From a bacterium (lineage in GTDB: Bacteria > Zixibacteria > MSB-5A5 > GN15 > FEB-12): a DNA stretch of 64,000 nucleotides. The notes beneath the pieces are model-generated. The model ran no database searches. It was not told the origin of the DNA and worked only from the letters and a program-made list of their open reading frames with translations. A program made the position numbers and the translations under genes. Numbering within the stretch: position 1 is the first letter of the stretch; every line of letters starts with the position of its first letter. The stretch spans positions 496,001-560,000 of the forward strand of contig JADJGQ010000002.1 of the NCBI GenBank assembly GCA_016708025.1, read 5' to 3'. Shown in pieces: positions 1 to 8,086 of the stretch.

Positions 1-371
1 TTGGTAATTTCAATCTGGTCGATCAGGTCGTCCCCGCAATGAAAACCGCTCCGGTCTGGTACTACATAAGGGGGATGTCCGCTCACAATGTTGTGCTCCA
101 TTATCTCGCGGAAACCGGGATCATTGGCGTCGCCGCGCTCTTCGCTGTAACCGGAGCCGGATTGCGCATGGCCAGATTCCCCTTCCGCCGGAAACAGACT
201 CTCGAGCAGACCCAAGTCTCCGCCGCGATCCTGATTGCCATGATCGTGTTTGCGCTCTCCATCTTTTTCATGCGCGCCTGGACCTGGGCGCAGGAAGGTC
301 ATGTCATGGCGATGTTGTTCGGCATGACCGCCGCCTGGTGGTTCACTTGCCGCGAAGATGAAACCACCTGA
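1..371 (+). CDS. O-antigen ligase/polymerase-like membrane protein, C-terminal part
   Basis: The reading frame is open from the first base of the window, so this is the 3' end of a longer gene. The visible 120 or so residues contain the motif HNVVLHYLAETGIIG, typical of the last periplasmic loop and following helix of Wzy/WaaL-type O-antigen ligases and polymerases, which join or polymerise polysaccharide units on undecaprenyl carriers at the inner membrane. Two hydrophobic helices flank a short basic loop (FPFRRKQ). The mutY-like gene starts 2 bases after its stop, so the two may be cotranscribed. Family assignment is from the loop motif and membrane character only; the polymer is unknown. 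Confidence 0.6.
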   Translation, partial: GNFNLVDQVVPAMKTAPVWYYIRGMSAHNVVLHYLAETGIIGVAALFAVTGAGLRMARFPFRRKQTLEQTQVSAAILIAMIVFALSIFFMRAWTWAQEGHVMAMLFGMTAAWWFTCREDETT

Positions 372-373
372 CC

Positions 374-1192
374 ATGCGCTCGATACAGTCTGTCAGCGAT
401 GATGAGATAAAAGCGTTCCGGCGAAAGATTCTCTGCTTTTACCGGACGCACGGACGTCATCTCCCCTGGCGCACCACCACCGACCCCTATCGCATTACTA
501 TCGCGGAGATCATGCTGCAACAAACGCAGGTAGAACGGGTTATTCCCAAATACGAGGCATGGATCGCGCAATGGCCGGACTGGTCATCGCTTTCTCGTGC
601 CTCCACCGAGCAACTGCTGCGCGCCTGGTCCGGACTCGGCTACAATCGACGAGCCCTCTTCCTTGGAAAACTCGCGAATGCGCTGGTCCACCAGTTCAAG
701 GGACAGCTCCCCCATGATCCCGCACTGCTTGAAACTCTGCCGGGGATCGGCCCTTATACCTCCCGAGCTATTCTGATCTTCGCTTTCAACCGACCACTCG
801 CCACCGTCGACACCAACATCCGCCGAGTCTTGATCCACCAGTTTGGTCTCTCCCCATCGACCTCGCTCGAAACCATACGCCGGTTTGCGGAACGTCTTGT
901 CCCGAAACGGCTGTCCCGCGACTGGCATAACGGATTGATGGATTATTCACGCCTGGCGTTGCCCAAGCAGCTTTCCAGCGTCCCACCACTTACCCGACAA
1001 TCCCGATTTGAAGGGTCCGCGCGGCAGGTGAGAGGGGAGATCATCCGGATGCTTCTTAAGGGGGGCAAGGTCACTTTTCGCAGAATCTGCCGAGCTACCG
1101 GAAGAGACTTACCGACCGTGGAGCGGATTGCCGCCGGCATGGCTAAAGACGGCCTCATTTTGCTCACGAAGGGGAAGCTGACCCTCCCATGA
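374..1192 (+). CDS. mutY: A/G-specific adenine glycosylase (MutY-like), lacking the Fe-S cluster cysteines
   Basis: Base-excision repair enzyme expected to remove adenine mispaired with 8-oxoguanine. The HhH-GPD fold is clear: IAEIMLQQTQV with the catalytic Glu45, the helix-hairpin-helix LPGIGPYT at 123-129 and the VDTNIRRV segment with catalytic Asp146. At 272 residues it is shorter than E. coli MutY (350). The region after MDYSRLAL, where classical MutY carries a C-X6-C-X2-C-X5-C cluster-binding loop, has no cysteine; the only cysteines are near residues 21 and 239. Cluster-free MutY homologues are known in other lineages. No NUDIX-like C-terminal 8-oxoG recognition domain is evident; the last 50 residues look like a small winged-helix-like segment. 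Confidence 0.85.
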   Translation: MRSIQSVSDDEIKAFRRKILCFYRTHGRHLPWRTTTDPYRITIAEIMLQQTQVERVIPKYEAWIAQWPDWSSLSRASTEQLLRAWSGLGYNRRALFLGKLANALVHQFKGQLPHDPALLETLPGIGPYTSRAILIFAFNRPLATVDTNIRRVLIHQFGLSPSTSLETIRRFAERLVPKRLSRDWHNGLMDYSRLALPKQLSSVPPLTRQSRFEGSARQVRGEIIRMLLKGGKVTFRRICRATGRDLPTVERIAAGMAKDGLILLTKGKLTLP

Positions 1193-1306
1193 TAACTGTA
1201 ACTTATTGATTATGAGTGAAGTATGACCATCGAAAGAAGAGCGGACAAGTCTGGTTAAACGGGGTGGGAAGATGTGAAAAATTTTCTAAAATCCCCGCTT
1301 TTCCCC

Positions 1307-1334
1307 TTGACATATCAACATATTTAGGTATTTT
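1307..1334 (+). promoter_or_regulatory. Sigma70-like promoter TTGACA-N16-TATTTT
   Basis: TTGACA at 1307-1312 and TATTTT at 1329-1334 are separated by 16 bases. No convincing gene starts downstream before the terminator at 1388-1425, so this promoter may drive a short untranslated RNA. Confidence 0.5.
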
Positions 1335-1340
1335 ACTCGT

Positions 1341-1425
1341 GCAATCGGAAAGTGTTACTCTTTCTGTGGATTACCTAATATCGTCCGCCCAGGCAGGCCG
1401 AGCAACCTGTCTGGGTTATTTTTTT
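1341..1425 (+). ncRNA. Candidate small RNA between mutY and the pseudokinase gene
   Basis: A strong -35/-10 pair (1307-1334) is followed about 50 bases later by an intrinsic terminator, giving a predicted transcript of about 85 nucleotides. Its 5' half can form a GAAAG/CTTTC hairpin. The overlapping 81-codon reading frame has no convincing ribosome binding site and runs through the terminator, so it is probably not a gene. No known RNA family was recognised. The alternative is that the promoter is fortuitous and the terminator simply ends the mutY transcript. Confidence 0.35.
1388..1425 (+). terminator. Intrinsic terminator
   Basis: CCCAGGCAGG (1388-1397) pairs with CCTGTCTGGG (1406-1415), with one G-T pair and an 8-base loop, and is followed by a T-rich run to 1425. 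It would end mutY or the candidate small RNA transcript. Confidence 0.75.
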
Positions 1426-1463
1426 GTGTCAGATTCCCTACCAACTTCACTCCGAATATAGCC

Positions 1464-2060
1464 TTACGGCCGGTTGAGTATTCCAATCGTCATCCAGCAA
1501 ATTGCCGCCATCAAGACCAACATCGCGATCAGAAAATACAGCCGGGAGCGGTCCTTTGCGGGTGGGACCGATGGTTCCACCGGTAGTCGATGTAGTTCCC
1601 GAAGTTCGTTGACTGTCGAAGCCAACTCGTGCGCAGAAGAGATTCGCTGTCTCGGGTCCTCCGCCAACAGCTCCTCTAACAACAGCCGTGCTTCCACCGG
1701 GATCAAACGGGTCGCTCCGCCGAGCGAGGCAATATCCGACAGGATCGGATGAATCTGATTCTCCTTCGAATCCCCTTTGGTGGCTACCAGCATTTGCGTG
1801 AAGAGTATTCCAACCTGGTAGAGATCATTCCGAACCACCTCAGGGGTGGCCTCAAGCGCCGGTGAAGTTGCATCCAGCGTGACTCGATTTTCCGGACTGA
1901 TCCGCACCGCCAGTGCACTGATACTGCCGTGTCCGTTGCCGGAGCCATGCATTGCCTCCAGTTGATGGGCTATCTGCGAGGCGTAGTCAAGAAACCGCTC
2001 ATACGTGAGCGGACCGGACGCCAGCAACTCGGCTAACGTGCGCTCGATCTCTTCTGTCAT
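1464..2060 (-). CDS. Membrane-anchored pseudokinase-like protein (kinase C-lobe remnant)
   Basis: The 198-residue protein resembles the C-lobe of bacterial Ser/Thr (Hanks-type) kinases: RNDLYQVGILFTQMLV matches the subdomain IX pattern, and LLEELLAEDPRQRISSAHEL matches subdomain XI. The catalytic loop HRDLKPxN is replaced by HGSIS near residue 44, no DFG is visible, and there is no N-lobe with P-loop or lysine, so ATP-dependent catalysis is unlikely. A single C-terminal helix (about 172-192) would anchor it in the inner membrane. It is transcribed away from the DUF883 gene. A scaffold or regulatory role is inference. Confidence 0.6.
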   Translation of the reverse strand: MTEEIERTLAELLASGPLTYERFLDYASQIAHQLEAMHGSGNGHGSISALAVRISPENRVTLDATSPALEATPEVVRNDLYQVGILFTQMLVATKGDSKENQIHPILSDIASLGGATRLIPVEARLLLEELLAEDPRQRISSAHELASTVNELRELHRLPVEPSVPPAKDRSRLYFLIAMLVLMAAICWMTIGILNRP

Positions 2061-2209
2061 GGGAAATTCTCTCCATACCGCCTAAATCCAAACTGACTCT
2101 GCTCGCCCAAGCTAAAACCAGGCAACCGCCGCGTCAAGTTAATGTCTTGCCGGACAAGCGATTCCTTTCAATCCGCAAAATCCCCGATTATTTTGCCCGT
2201 GACTCGGCT

Positions 2210-2243
2210 TTGCTTCCCGTTTGACCGTATCATATATTGATAC
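2210..2243 (+). promoter_or_regulatory. Promoter TTGCTT-N17-TATATT with overlapping palindrome
   Basis: TTGCTT (2210-2215) and TATATT (2233-2238) are 17 bases apart upstream of the DUF883 gene. The -10 box is the centre of a perfect inverted repeat, GTATCA-TATAT-TGATAC (2227-2243), which could be a repressor operator. The regulator is unknown. Confidence 0.4.
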
Positions 2244-2302
2244 TGTTCTGTGCAGCTTTCCCTAACCAGCCGATAATGAACGATATACGATGGAGGTTAT
2301 AG

Positions 2303-2614
2303 ATGGAACGGTTTGAAGACAAACGGATCAATGAAGCGCTCGACCTGCTCAACTCCGTCGCGCGTGACAAAAAAGCGGAACTCCAGGCCGCAATGGAAAA
2401 CAAATACACCGACCTCTCATCGGTCGTCTCCGCTTTTTCCGATCAGATGAAAACCCGCGCCGCAGATACTTACGAAGCGGGAAAACAGAAGGTCGCCGAT
2501 GTTGCCGGGGATATCGATAAGTCGGTTCACAAAAACCCGTACGCCTATATCGGTGGCGCCGCGCTCGCCGCGCTCGTCTTTGGCTTTTTGCTTGGACGTT
2601 CCCGAAAGGACTGA
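2303..2614 (+). CDS. DUF883/ElaB-YqjD-like membrane-anchored protein
   Basis: This 103-residue protein has a long charged amphipathic helical part followed by HKNPYAYIGGAALAALVFGFLLGRSRKD-type C-terminus (K-N-P-Y-A-Y-I-G, hydrophobic helix, G-R-S-R). That layout is typical of the DUF883 family, whose E. coli members ElaB and YqjD bind ribosomes at the inner membrane in stationary phase. The start is supported by GGAGG at 2292-2296. The gene overlaps the next one by the ATGA arrangement, so the pair is translationally coupled. A stress-related envelope role is inferred from the family. Confidence 0.75.
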   Translation: MERFEDKRINEALDLLNSVARDKKAELQAAMENKYTDLSSVVSAFSDQMKTRAADTYEAGKQKVADVAGDIDKSVHKNPYAYIGGAALAALVFGFLLGRSRKD

Positions 2615-2985
2615 TGCCGGTGAATGCACTCTTCCAGGGTTTTTTTGATTGGTTGAAACGAACCTATCTGGAGCCGACCATCCAGATACTAAAAGTTCGT
2701 GCGGCGATCTATTATCTCGAGGGAGTCAAGTCTGCCAGGCAGATCCTTATTCTGATCTGCCTGCTTGTTTTTGTGATCACCCTGATAGGTGCCGGCCTTG
2801 TCCTCATCCCTTTAGCATTGCTCCTGTTTATGCCCTGGGCCCCGGAGACCAAGGCTATTGTTGGGCTGGTCATCGGCTTTTTGTATCTTTTGATCCCGTC
2901 AGTAGCCCTCATCTCTCTCTTATCTGAAAAGCGCTGGATGAAACTGACCGGCGCCAACGACATGCTCAAGAAACTCCTGGATTGA
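2614..2985 (+). CDS. Small membrane protein, phage holin-3_6/holin-X-like
   Basis: A 123-residue protein with two strong transmembrane segments (about 42-70 and 78-100) and a basic C-terminal tail. The order of charged N-terminus, two helices and short tail resembles the holin-superfamily membrane proteins commonly found next to DUF883/YtxH genes; this does not mean lysis activity. Its start codon overlaps the stop of the DUF883 gene. Both proteins probably act together at the inner membrane. No catalytic motif is visible. Confidence 0.55.
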   Translation: MPVNALFQGFFDWLKRTYLEPTIQILKVRAAIYYLEGVKSARQILILICLLVFVITLIGAGLVLIPLALLLFMPWAPETKAIVGLVIGFLYLLIPSVALISLLSEKRWMKLTGANDMLKKLLD

Positions 2986-3378
2986 GTACAGTATTCCTCA
3001 CTGACCATTGCTCTGCTGCCCCTTTCTGACAGCCAGCCCCGGCGCCCGTGCCCGAAGTCGGCCGCCTTCAGTTCCTGCTCAACGGGTCCTCCAGTACCCT
3101 GAGCTTTTATCCAATGTTCATTTATTTCACAATAACGGATTTTATAATCCATTTTCCGTAAATCCCGGCCGCCAACCACCGATAGTTGCTTTAAGACGGC
3201 TACAGACCAGATTTGGTCTACGGCCGTTCGAGTAAAAGGGGGATTGACTGCGGCGACTCGAAAAACTCGAGTACCAACGGCTTTGTCCCACACATGAATC
3301 AAGTCTTCTGATATACGATCCGCGAGACCAAGCAGCTCACGGATTGAGACAGAACACGAATCTATCGGGGAGGATTGC
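2986..3378. other. Intergenic region upstream of the first chemoreceptor
   Basis: No convincing gene is present. It holds a sigma28-like promoter at 3159-3185 and a good ribosome binding site (GGGGAGG, about 3366-3373) before the chemoreceptor. The small frames here lack ribosome binding sites and family resemblance. Confidence 0.5.
3159..3185 (+). promoter_or_regulatory. Sigma28 (FliA)-like promoter of the first chemoreceptor
   Basis: TAAA (3159-3162), a 15-base spacer and ACCGATAG (3178-3185) fit the flagellar sigma factor consensus TAAA-N15-GCCGATAA with two mismatches in the -10. It lies about 190 bases upstream of a chemoreceptor gene, a typical sigma28 target. Confidence 0.45.
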
Positions 3379-5334
3379 ATGGCTTGGAAAGACATCAAGA
3401 TCGCCAAGAAGCTGTATCTCGGCTTCGGACTAGTTGTTGCACTGACGATCGCAACCGGGTTCATCGGTTACAACGGGCTGGATACAGTGGCTCGGCGTTC
3501 CCACAACGTGGAGTGTGCAGCTGACGCCAAGTTTTTGGCACAGGTCCTGGCGACCTCACGTCGCGATTTCACCAGCACCGGTGAAAAAGTTCATGCTGAG
3601 AAGATCACTAGCACCCTGGCTGACATTACAGCGGCCCTGGATGGTCTCAAAGCCGGTCTCCAATCCCAGGAAGATCGCGACGCGGTAGATGACCTGCACA
3701 AAGGTGTCGAAGCGTACGGCTCCGGCTTCAAAGAGTATGCAGACACGTATGCTGAGTCTGAGGCTGCTTCCAAAGCGATGGATGTTGCCGCACAAAGTGC
3801 GTTGGATATCGCCGGCCGCAATTTCTCAGGCGAAAACGGCCGCATCCTGTTCGATTTCCAGCAACTCCGTATCGATGCTCGCAATTTCATGCGAACCAAA
3901 GACCAGAGTTATGCGGAATCATTCAAGAAGAATGTCTCCGAACTCCGGAACGATCTCGGTTCACGCCATGCCGCTTTCGAAAAAGCGACTGAAGCATATG
4001 AGACAGCTTTCACTAAGTACGCCTCTCTCGCAAAAGAAGAAGAAAGATTGTTGGCCGCCAACGTTGCCACCAACAGAGAATTCCGTACCAACCTGGACAA
4101 GATGGCAGAAACTCAGGATAAACGTATGGCGTCCGACCAGTCTTCTGCCACCTCGCTTGCCATCACCTTTGTCATTTGTGCCGCCTTGCTGGGTGGTCTT
4201 ATTGCTTTCATCATCGCGCGCGCTATCGCCAACCCGCTCGCCAATATCGCCAGAGTCGCCGAAGAGATCTCCAAGGGCGATGTCTCACACGATATTGAGA
4301 TCCGACAGAAAGACGAAGTTGGTGTCCTTGCCGATTCCTTCCGCCAATTGGTTGAATATATGCGCAATCTCGCCAGCGCCGCCGAACGGATCGCCGCCAA
4401 TGATCTGACCGTCAAAGTCGAACCGAAATCGCAGAAAGACGTTCTCGGTCATGCCTTCAAGACGATGATCACTAATCTGACCGCCATGATCCGTCAGCTC
4501 TCCGACAATGCCCGTGAACTGGTCTCGGCCGCGACCGAGATCTCCAGTTCTTCCGAGCAGATGTCAAAGGGTGCCAAAGATCAGTCGGATCAGGTCAACC
4601 AGGTCAGCACGGCTGTCGAAGAGATGACCGCAACCATCCTGGAATCATCGAGAAACGCAGGCGATGCTTCCGGCGCCGCCAAAGGTGCAGCTACCTCGGC
4701 CCTCACCGGCGGACAGATCGTCAACGATACTATTCAGGGCATGCAAAAGATCGCTCAGGTCGTGCGCAATTCTGCTGAGTCGATCACCAAACTCTCTCAT
4801 TCTGCTGACCAGATCGGCGAGATCATTGGCGTGATCGACGACATCGCCGACCAGACCAACCTGCTCGCTCTCAATGCCGCTATTGAAGCCGCTCGCGCTG
4901 GTGAACAGGGACGCGGATTTGCCGTCGTCGCTGACGAAGTTCGCAAACTGGCCGAACGGACGGGCAAGGCCACCGGTGAGATCACTGAAATGATCAAGGG
5001 CGTGCAGACGGAAACCACCGAGGCCGTCTCGTCAATGCAATCCGGTATTCATGAAGTGGATCAGGGACGTGAACTGGCTGACAAGGCCGGCAGCAGTCTG
5101 AATGAGATCGTCAGCATGGCCCAGCGCGTCACCGATATGATCGCGCAGATCGCCACTGCCACCGAGCAGCAATCCGCCGCCGCGGAGCAGATCTCCAAGA
5201 ATATTGAGCACATCAGCTCCGTGACCAAGGAAACCGCAACCGGCGCCGAACAATCTGCCGCCGCCGCGGAAGAATTGAATCGCCAGGCCGAAGGTCTGCA
5301 GGAGATGGTGGCTAAATTCAAAGTCAGCGGATAA
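3379..5334 (+). CDS. Methyl-accepting chemotaxis protein
   Basis: A 651-residue transmembrane chemoreceptor that would signal through CheW/CheA to the flagellar motor. Order: short cytoplasmic start, membrane helix about 12-31, a helical periplasmic sensor of about 225 residues (four-helix-bundle type), second membrane helix about 258-280, HAMP domain about 281-335, then the coiled-coil signalling domain with the invariant hairpin tip near 486-527 (DIADQTNLLALNAAIEAARAG pattern; shortened here to its hallmark residues N-L-L-A-L-N-A-A-I-E-A-A-R-A-G). Methylation-type QSD/EE sites flank it. There is no CheR-binding pentapeptide at the C-terminus. The cytoplasmic half is nearly identical to the next receptor; the sensor differs. 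Confidence 0.95.
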   Translation: MAWKDIKIAKKLYLGFGLVVALTIATGFIGYNGLDTVARRSHNVECAADAKFLAQVLATSRRDFTSTGEKVHAEKITSTLADITAALDGLKAGLQSQEDRDAVDDLHKGVEAYGSGFKEYADTYAESEAASKAMDVAAQSALDIAGRNFSGENGRILFDFQQLRIDARNFMRTKDQSYAESFKKNVSELRNDLGSRHAAFEKATEAYETAFTKYASLAKEEERLLAANVATNREFRTNLDKMAETQDKRMASDQSSATSLAITFVICAALLGGLIAFIIARAIANPLANIARVAEEISKGDVSHDIEIRQKDEVGVLADSFRQLVEYMRNLASAAERIAANDLTVKVEPKSQKDVLGHAFKTMITNLTAMIRQLSDNARELVSAATEISSSSEQMSKGAKDQSDQVNQVSTAVEEMTATILESSRNAGDASGAAKGAATSALTGGQIVNDTIQGMQKIAQVVRNSAESITKLSHSADQIGEIIGVIDDIADQTNLLALNAAIEAARAGEQGRGFAVVADEVRKLAERTGKATGEITEMIKGVQTETTEAVSSMQSGIHEVDQGRELADKAGSSLNEIVSMAQRVTDMIAQIATATEQQSAAAEQISKNIEHISSVTKETATGAEQSAAAAEELNRQAEGLQEMVAKFKVSG

Positions 5335-5354
5335 GAGACACTGTACCGATGGAG

Positions 5355-5385
5355 CCTGCCATTATTCCCGAATGGCAGGTTCCGC
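5355..5385 (+). terminator. Hairpin terminator after the first chemoreceptor
   Basis: CCTGCCATT (5355-5363) pairs perfectly with AATGGCAGG (5371-5379). The following tract is only weakly T-rich. Confidence 0.55.
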
Positions 5386-5610
5386 TTTCGCTTCTATCAC
5401 TTATTCGTTCTGTCCCATGCGCAGACACCCAACTCGGTCTGCGCATGTATTTGTACGTCTTTCAGGTTGAGATCCAATCTTCTCCAATGAACTGTTTCAT
5501 TACGAAACCTGCCGGATTCCCGCGGGTCTGTATTCATTATGAACAAGTATGGAATTAATCATCCACTTTATCTGTCATATTTCTCCTTTGGGTCGATACC
5601 GGAAGTTAGG

Positions 5611-5633
5611 TGACTGACAGAAACTGTCAGTCA
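5611..5633. promoter_or_regulatory. Perfect palindrome TGACTGACAG-AAA-CTGTCAGTCA
   Basis: Ten-base arms around a 3-base loop, about 245 bases upstream of the second chemoreceptor. The inner 8-base arms ACTGACAG/CTGTCAGT with a 3-base gap recur exactly upstream of recA at 52385-52403. It could be an operator or a small dispersed repeat. Confidence 0.5.
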
Positions 5634-5878
5634 AAAAAAGGGGATGGCGCACTAGCAAGTGACAGTGCGTTCGCGAAAAGAGTCCAGACAGATTCGGGCT
5701 GGCAGAAAATGCACAAGAGAGAAAACCCTTGACCGTGCCTGCAGCTCTTGCAGTCAAATTTGCTCGGAATCTGGCTGGTCGATCGGGCAGAACCAGCGCT
5801 GCATTTGCAAGTCCGGTGAAGAACCGTGCAGCATCTTCTCACAGCGCAATCTAACTACTTTTCGGAGAGAGGGAGAGT

Positions 5879-7657
5879 ATGTCTGACAACAAAATGACCT
5901 GGACCATTGGCCGCAAGCTGTTCGCCGCCTTCCTCGGCGTAGCCTCCATTACCTTGATACTGGGCATTATTGGGTATTATGGTGCAAGCCGAGCCGTCAG
6001 ATCGGTGGACGAGATCGGCGTCGTTCGACTCCCTTCAGTGCAGGGTCTCCTGATAATGAGTGAGGCACAAACGGCCATAGAAAGTGCGGAAAACCTGCTT
6101 CTAAGCACCGGGATGAACGAATCAGCCCGTCAGGCCGCTTATCGACGTTTCGGGGAAGCAAAAGCGCGGGCTGACGCTGGATGGAAGATCTATGAGCCGC
6201 TGCCGCAAACTGAGGAAGAAGCACGTACTTGGAAAGAGTTCGTGCCGGCCTGGGGCATCTGGTGGAAGGATCATGAAGTTTTTGTGGAATATGCTCGCAA
6301 ATACGAATCGTCAAAGACTGACGAACTATATCAGATGATGGTGACCCAGAAACTCGAGAGATGCTCAAAATCATTCACTGATGCGGAGGCGCTTCTCAAT
6401 CGAATAGTCGAGATCAATATGGAAGTGGCTAACGAAGAAGTTCCTCGCGCAATGGAGCAGGCGAACTTCCAGCAGACCATTTCTGTGGTTGCCACCATTA
6501 TTGGAGTGATTCTTGCAATGACCTTGGGAATAATCATTTCGCGACGGATCTCCCGACCAATCACCCAGATGGTCACCATCGCCGAACAGATCGCCATCGG
6601 CGATATTGATCACACTATTATAGTCTCGTCGCGCGACGAGATCGGAGTATTGGCTACTTCGTTCAATAAGTTGATCGATCATATGAAGTCGCTCGCAAGC
6701 GCCGCTGAACGGATCGCCGCCAACGACCTGACCGTCACGATCGAACCGAAATCCGACAAGGATGTCCTCGGACGTGCGTTCAAGACGATGGCCGGTAACC
6801 TTACCGGCATGATCCGCCAGTTGTCGGACAATGCCCGCGAACTGGTCTCTGCTGCAACTGAGATCTCCAGTTCCTCCGAACAGATGTCCAAGGGTGCGAA
6901 AGATCAGTCCGATCAGGTCAGCCAGGTAGGGACGGCTGTCGAAGAGATGACCGCCACTATACTGGAATCTTCCAAGAATGCCGGTGATGCCTCGGAAACG
7001 GCCAAAGGTGCCGCGAGTTCAGCATTGACCGGTGGACAGATCGTGAATGACACGATTCAGGGAATGCAGCGGATAGCCCAGGTGGTTCGCAACTCTTCTG
7101 ACTCGATTACGAAACTGGCTCACTCCGCCGACAAGATCGGCGAGATCATTAGCGTGATCGATGATATCGCCGACCAGACCAATTTGCTCGCCCTCAATGC
7201 CGCTATCGAAGCCGCTCGGGCGGGTGAGCAGGGACGTGGCTTTGCGGTCGTGGCCGATGAAGTCCGCAAGCTTGCGGAACGGACCGGCAAGGCGACCGGC
7301 GAGATCACCGAAATGATCAAAGGAGTTCAGACCGAAACCTCCGAGGCAGTCTTGTCGATGAAGGCTGGTTTACAGCAGGTTGATCAGGGACGTGAATTGG
7401 CTGACAAGGCCGGTAGCAGCCTCAATGAGATCGTGTCCATGGCTCAGCGGGTGACCGACATGATCGCTCAGATCGCGACAGCTTCCGAAGAGCAAAGCTC
7501 GGCTGCCGAACAGATCTCGAAGAACATCGAACATATCAGCACGGTGACGAAGGAAACCGCCGCGGGCGCCGAGCAATCAGCCGCCGCTGCGGAAGAATTG
7601 AATCGCCAGGCAGAAGGTCTGCAGGAGATGGTGGCCAAATTCAAGGTGAACTCGTAG
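5879..7657 (+). CDS. Methyl-accepting chemotaxis protein
   Basis: A 592-residue chemoreceptor with membrane helices at about 13-33 and 199-221, a shorter periplasmic helical sensor (about 165 residues, four-helix-bundle MCP type), HAMP domain about 222-275 and a cytoplasmic signalling domain with the hairpin tip near 427-468. From the HAMP onwards it is nearly the same protein as the preceding receptor, indicating a duplication with divergence of the sensor. The start has a purine-rich binding site (GAGAGAGGGAGAG). It has its own leader and terminator, so it is probably a separate transcript. The ligand cannot be read from the sequence. Confidence 0.95.
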   Translation: MSDNKMTWTIGRKLFAAFLGVASITLILGIIGYYGASRAVRSVDEIGVVRLPSVQGLLIMSEAQTAIESAENLLLSTGMNESARQAAYRRFGEAKARADAGWKIYEPLPQTEEEARTWKEFVPAWGIWWKDHEVFVEYARKYESSKTDELYQMMVTQKLERCSKSFTDAEALLNRIVEINMEVANEEVPRAMEQANFQQTISVVATIIGVILAMTLGIIISRRISRPITQMVTIAEQIAIGDIDHTIIVSSRDEIGVLATSFNKLIDHMKSLASAAERIAANDLTVTIEPKSDKDVLGRAFKTMAGNLTGMIRQLSDNARELVSAATEISSSSEQMSKGAKDQSDQVSQVGTAVEEMTATILESSKNAGDASETAKGAASSALTGGQIVNDTIQGMQRIAQVVRNSSDSITKLAHSADKIGEIISVIDDIADQTNLLALNAAIEAARAGEQGRGFAVVADEVRKLAERTGKATGEITEMIKGVQTETSEAVLSMKAGLQQVDQGRELADKAGSSLNEIVSMAQRVTDMIAQIATASEEQSSAAEQISKNIEHISTVTKETAAGAEQSAAAAEELNRQAEGLQEMVAKFKVNS

Positions 7658-7683
7658 AATTCCACAAACTACTCAATTCGACC

Positions 7684-7719
7684 AACCTGCCGGCGCGCTG
7701 AGCTTCGGCAGGTTTTTTT
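7684..7719 (+). terminator. Intrinsic terminator after the second chemoreceptor
   Basis: AACCTGCCG (7684-7692) pairs with CGGCAGGTT (7706-7714) and is followed by a T run to 7719. It overlaps the 3' end of convergent queD. Confidence 0.8.
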
Positions 7720-8080
7720 ACTCCCCTTCGTAGGTACAACTGGTGGAGTGCGTTTCAAAGATCGTTATCCGGCTCAACTGCGGAAGACCCGGCTTCAACT
7801 TCACCCACAACCACCGACAGATATGCTCAGTCGTCGTCGTCGGAAGATCCGGGATATCATTCAGGTGCTTGTGATCCAGCATCGCCACAATCGGCGCCGC
7901 CGCCTTCTTGATATCCGAATAATCGATCAAAAACCCGGTCTGCTCATTCACGTCACCCGAGATCTCAACCTCCACCCGATAACTATGTCCATGCAGATTG
8001 TAGCAGGGATGGTCCGGCGACAAATGATCCAACCGGTGCGATGCTTCGAACAAAAACTGTTTGGTCAGCCGAACTTTCAT
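7718..8080 (-). CDS. queD: 6-carboxy-5,6,7,8-tetrahydropterin synthase (QueD)
   Basis: QueD converts 7,8-dihydroneopterin triphosphate to 6-carboxytetrahydropterin, an early step in queuosine biosynthesis. The 120-residue protein has the zinc ligands His15, His30 and His32 (SHRL ... NLHGHSY), the catalytic Cys26 and the conserved C-terminal P-T-x-E segment (TTTTEHICRWLW). Its length is normal for the family. It is the last gene of a queC-queE-queD run, 6 bases after queE. The eukaryotic-type pyruvoyl tetrahydropterin synthase is the alternative, but the queuosine context settles the assignment. Confidence 0.95.
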   Translation of the reverse strand: MKVRLTKQFLFEASHRLDHLSPDHPCYNLHGHSYRVEVEISGDVNEQTGFLIDYSDIKKAAAPIVAMLDHKHLNDIPDLPTTTTEHICRWLWVKLKPGLPQLSRITIFETHSTSCTYEGE

Positions 8081-8086
8081 TGATCC

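Larger units (their letters stand above)
5335..5878. other. Intergenic region between the two chemoreceptors
   Basis: About 540 bases without a credible gene. It holds the terminator at 5355-5385, the perfect palindrome at 5611-5633 and a ribosome binding site before 5879. A short frame at 5659-5886 overlaps the next start and shows no domain. I saw no riboswitch motif. Confidence 0.5.

Noticed and set aside
1216..1461. 81-codon reading frame after mutY
   Set aside because: No ribosome binding site, no family resemblance, and it runs through a promoter and an intrinsic terminator.
2269..2276. Exact GCCGATAA before the DUF883 gene, as for a sigma28 promoter
   Set aside because: No TAAA-like element lies 15 bases upstream, and a better sigma70-type pair with a palindrome is present.
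2712..3464. Long reverse frame across the holin-like gene and the chemoreceptor leader
   Set aside because: It is antisense to a convincing membrane protein and into the receptor start; composition is shadow-like with no domain.
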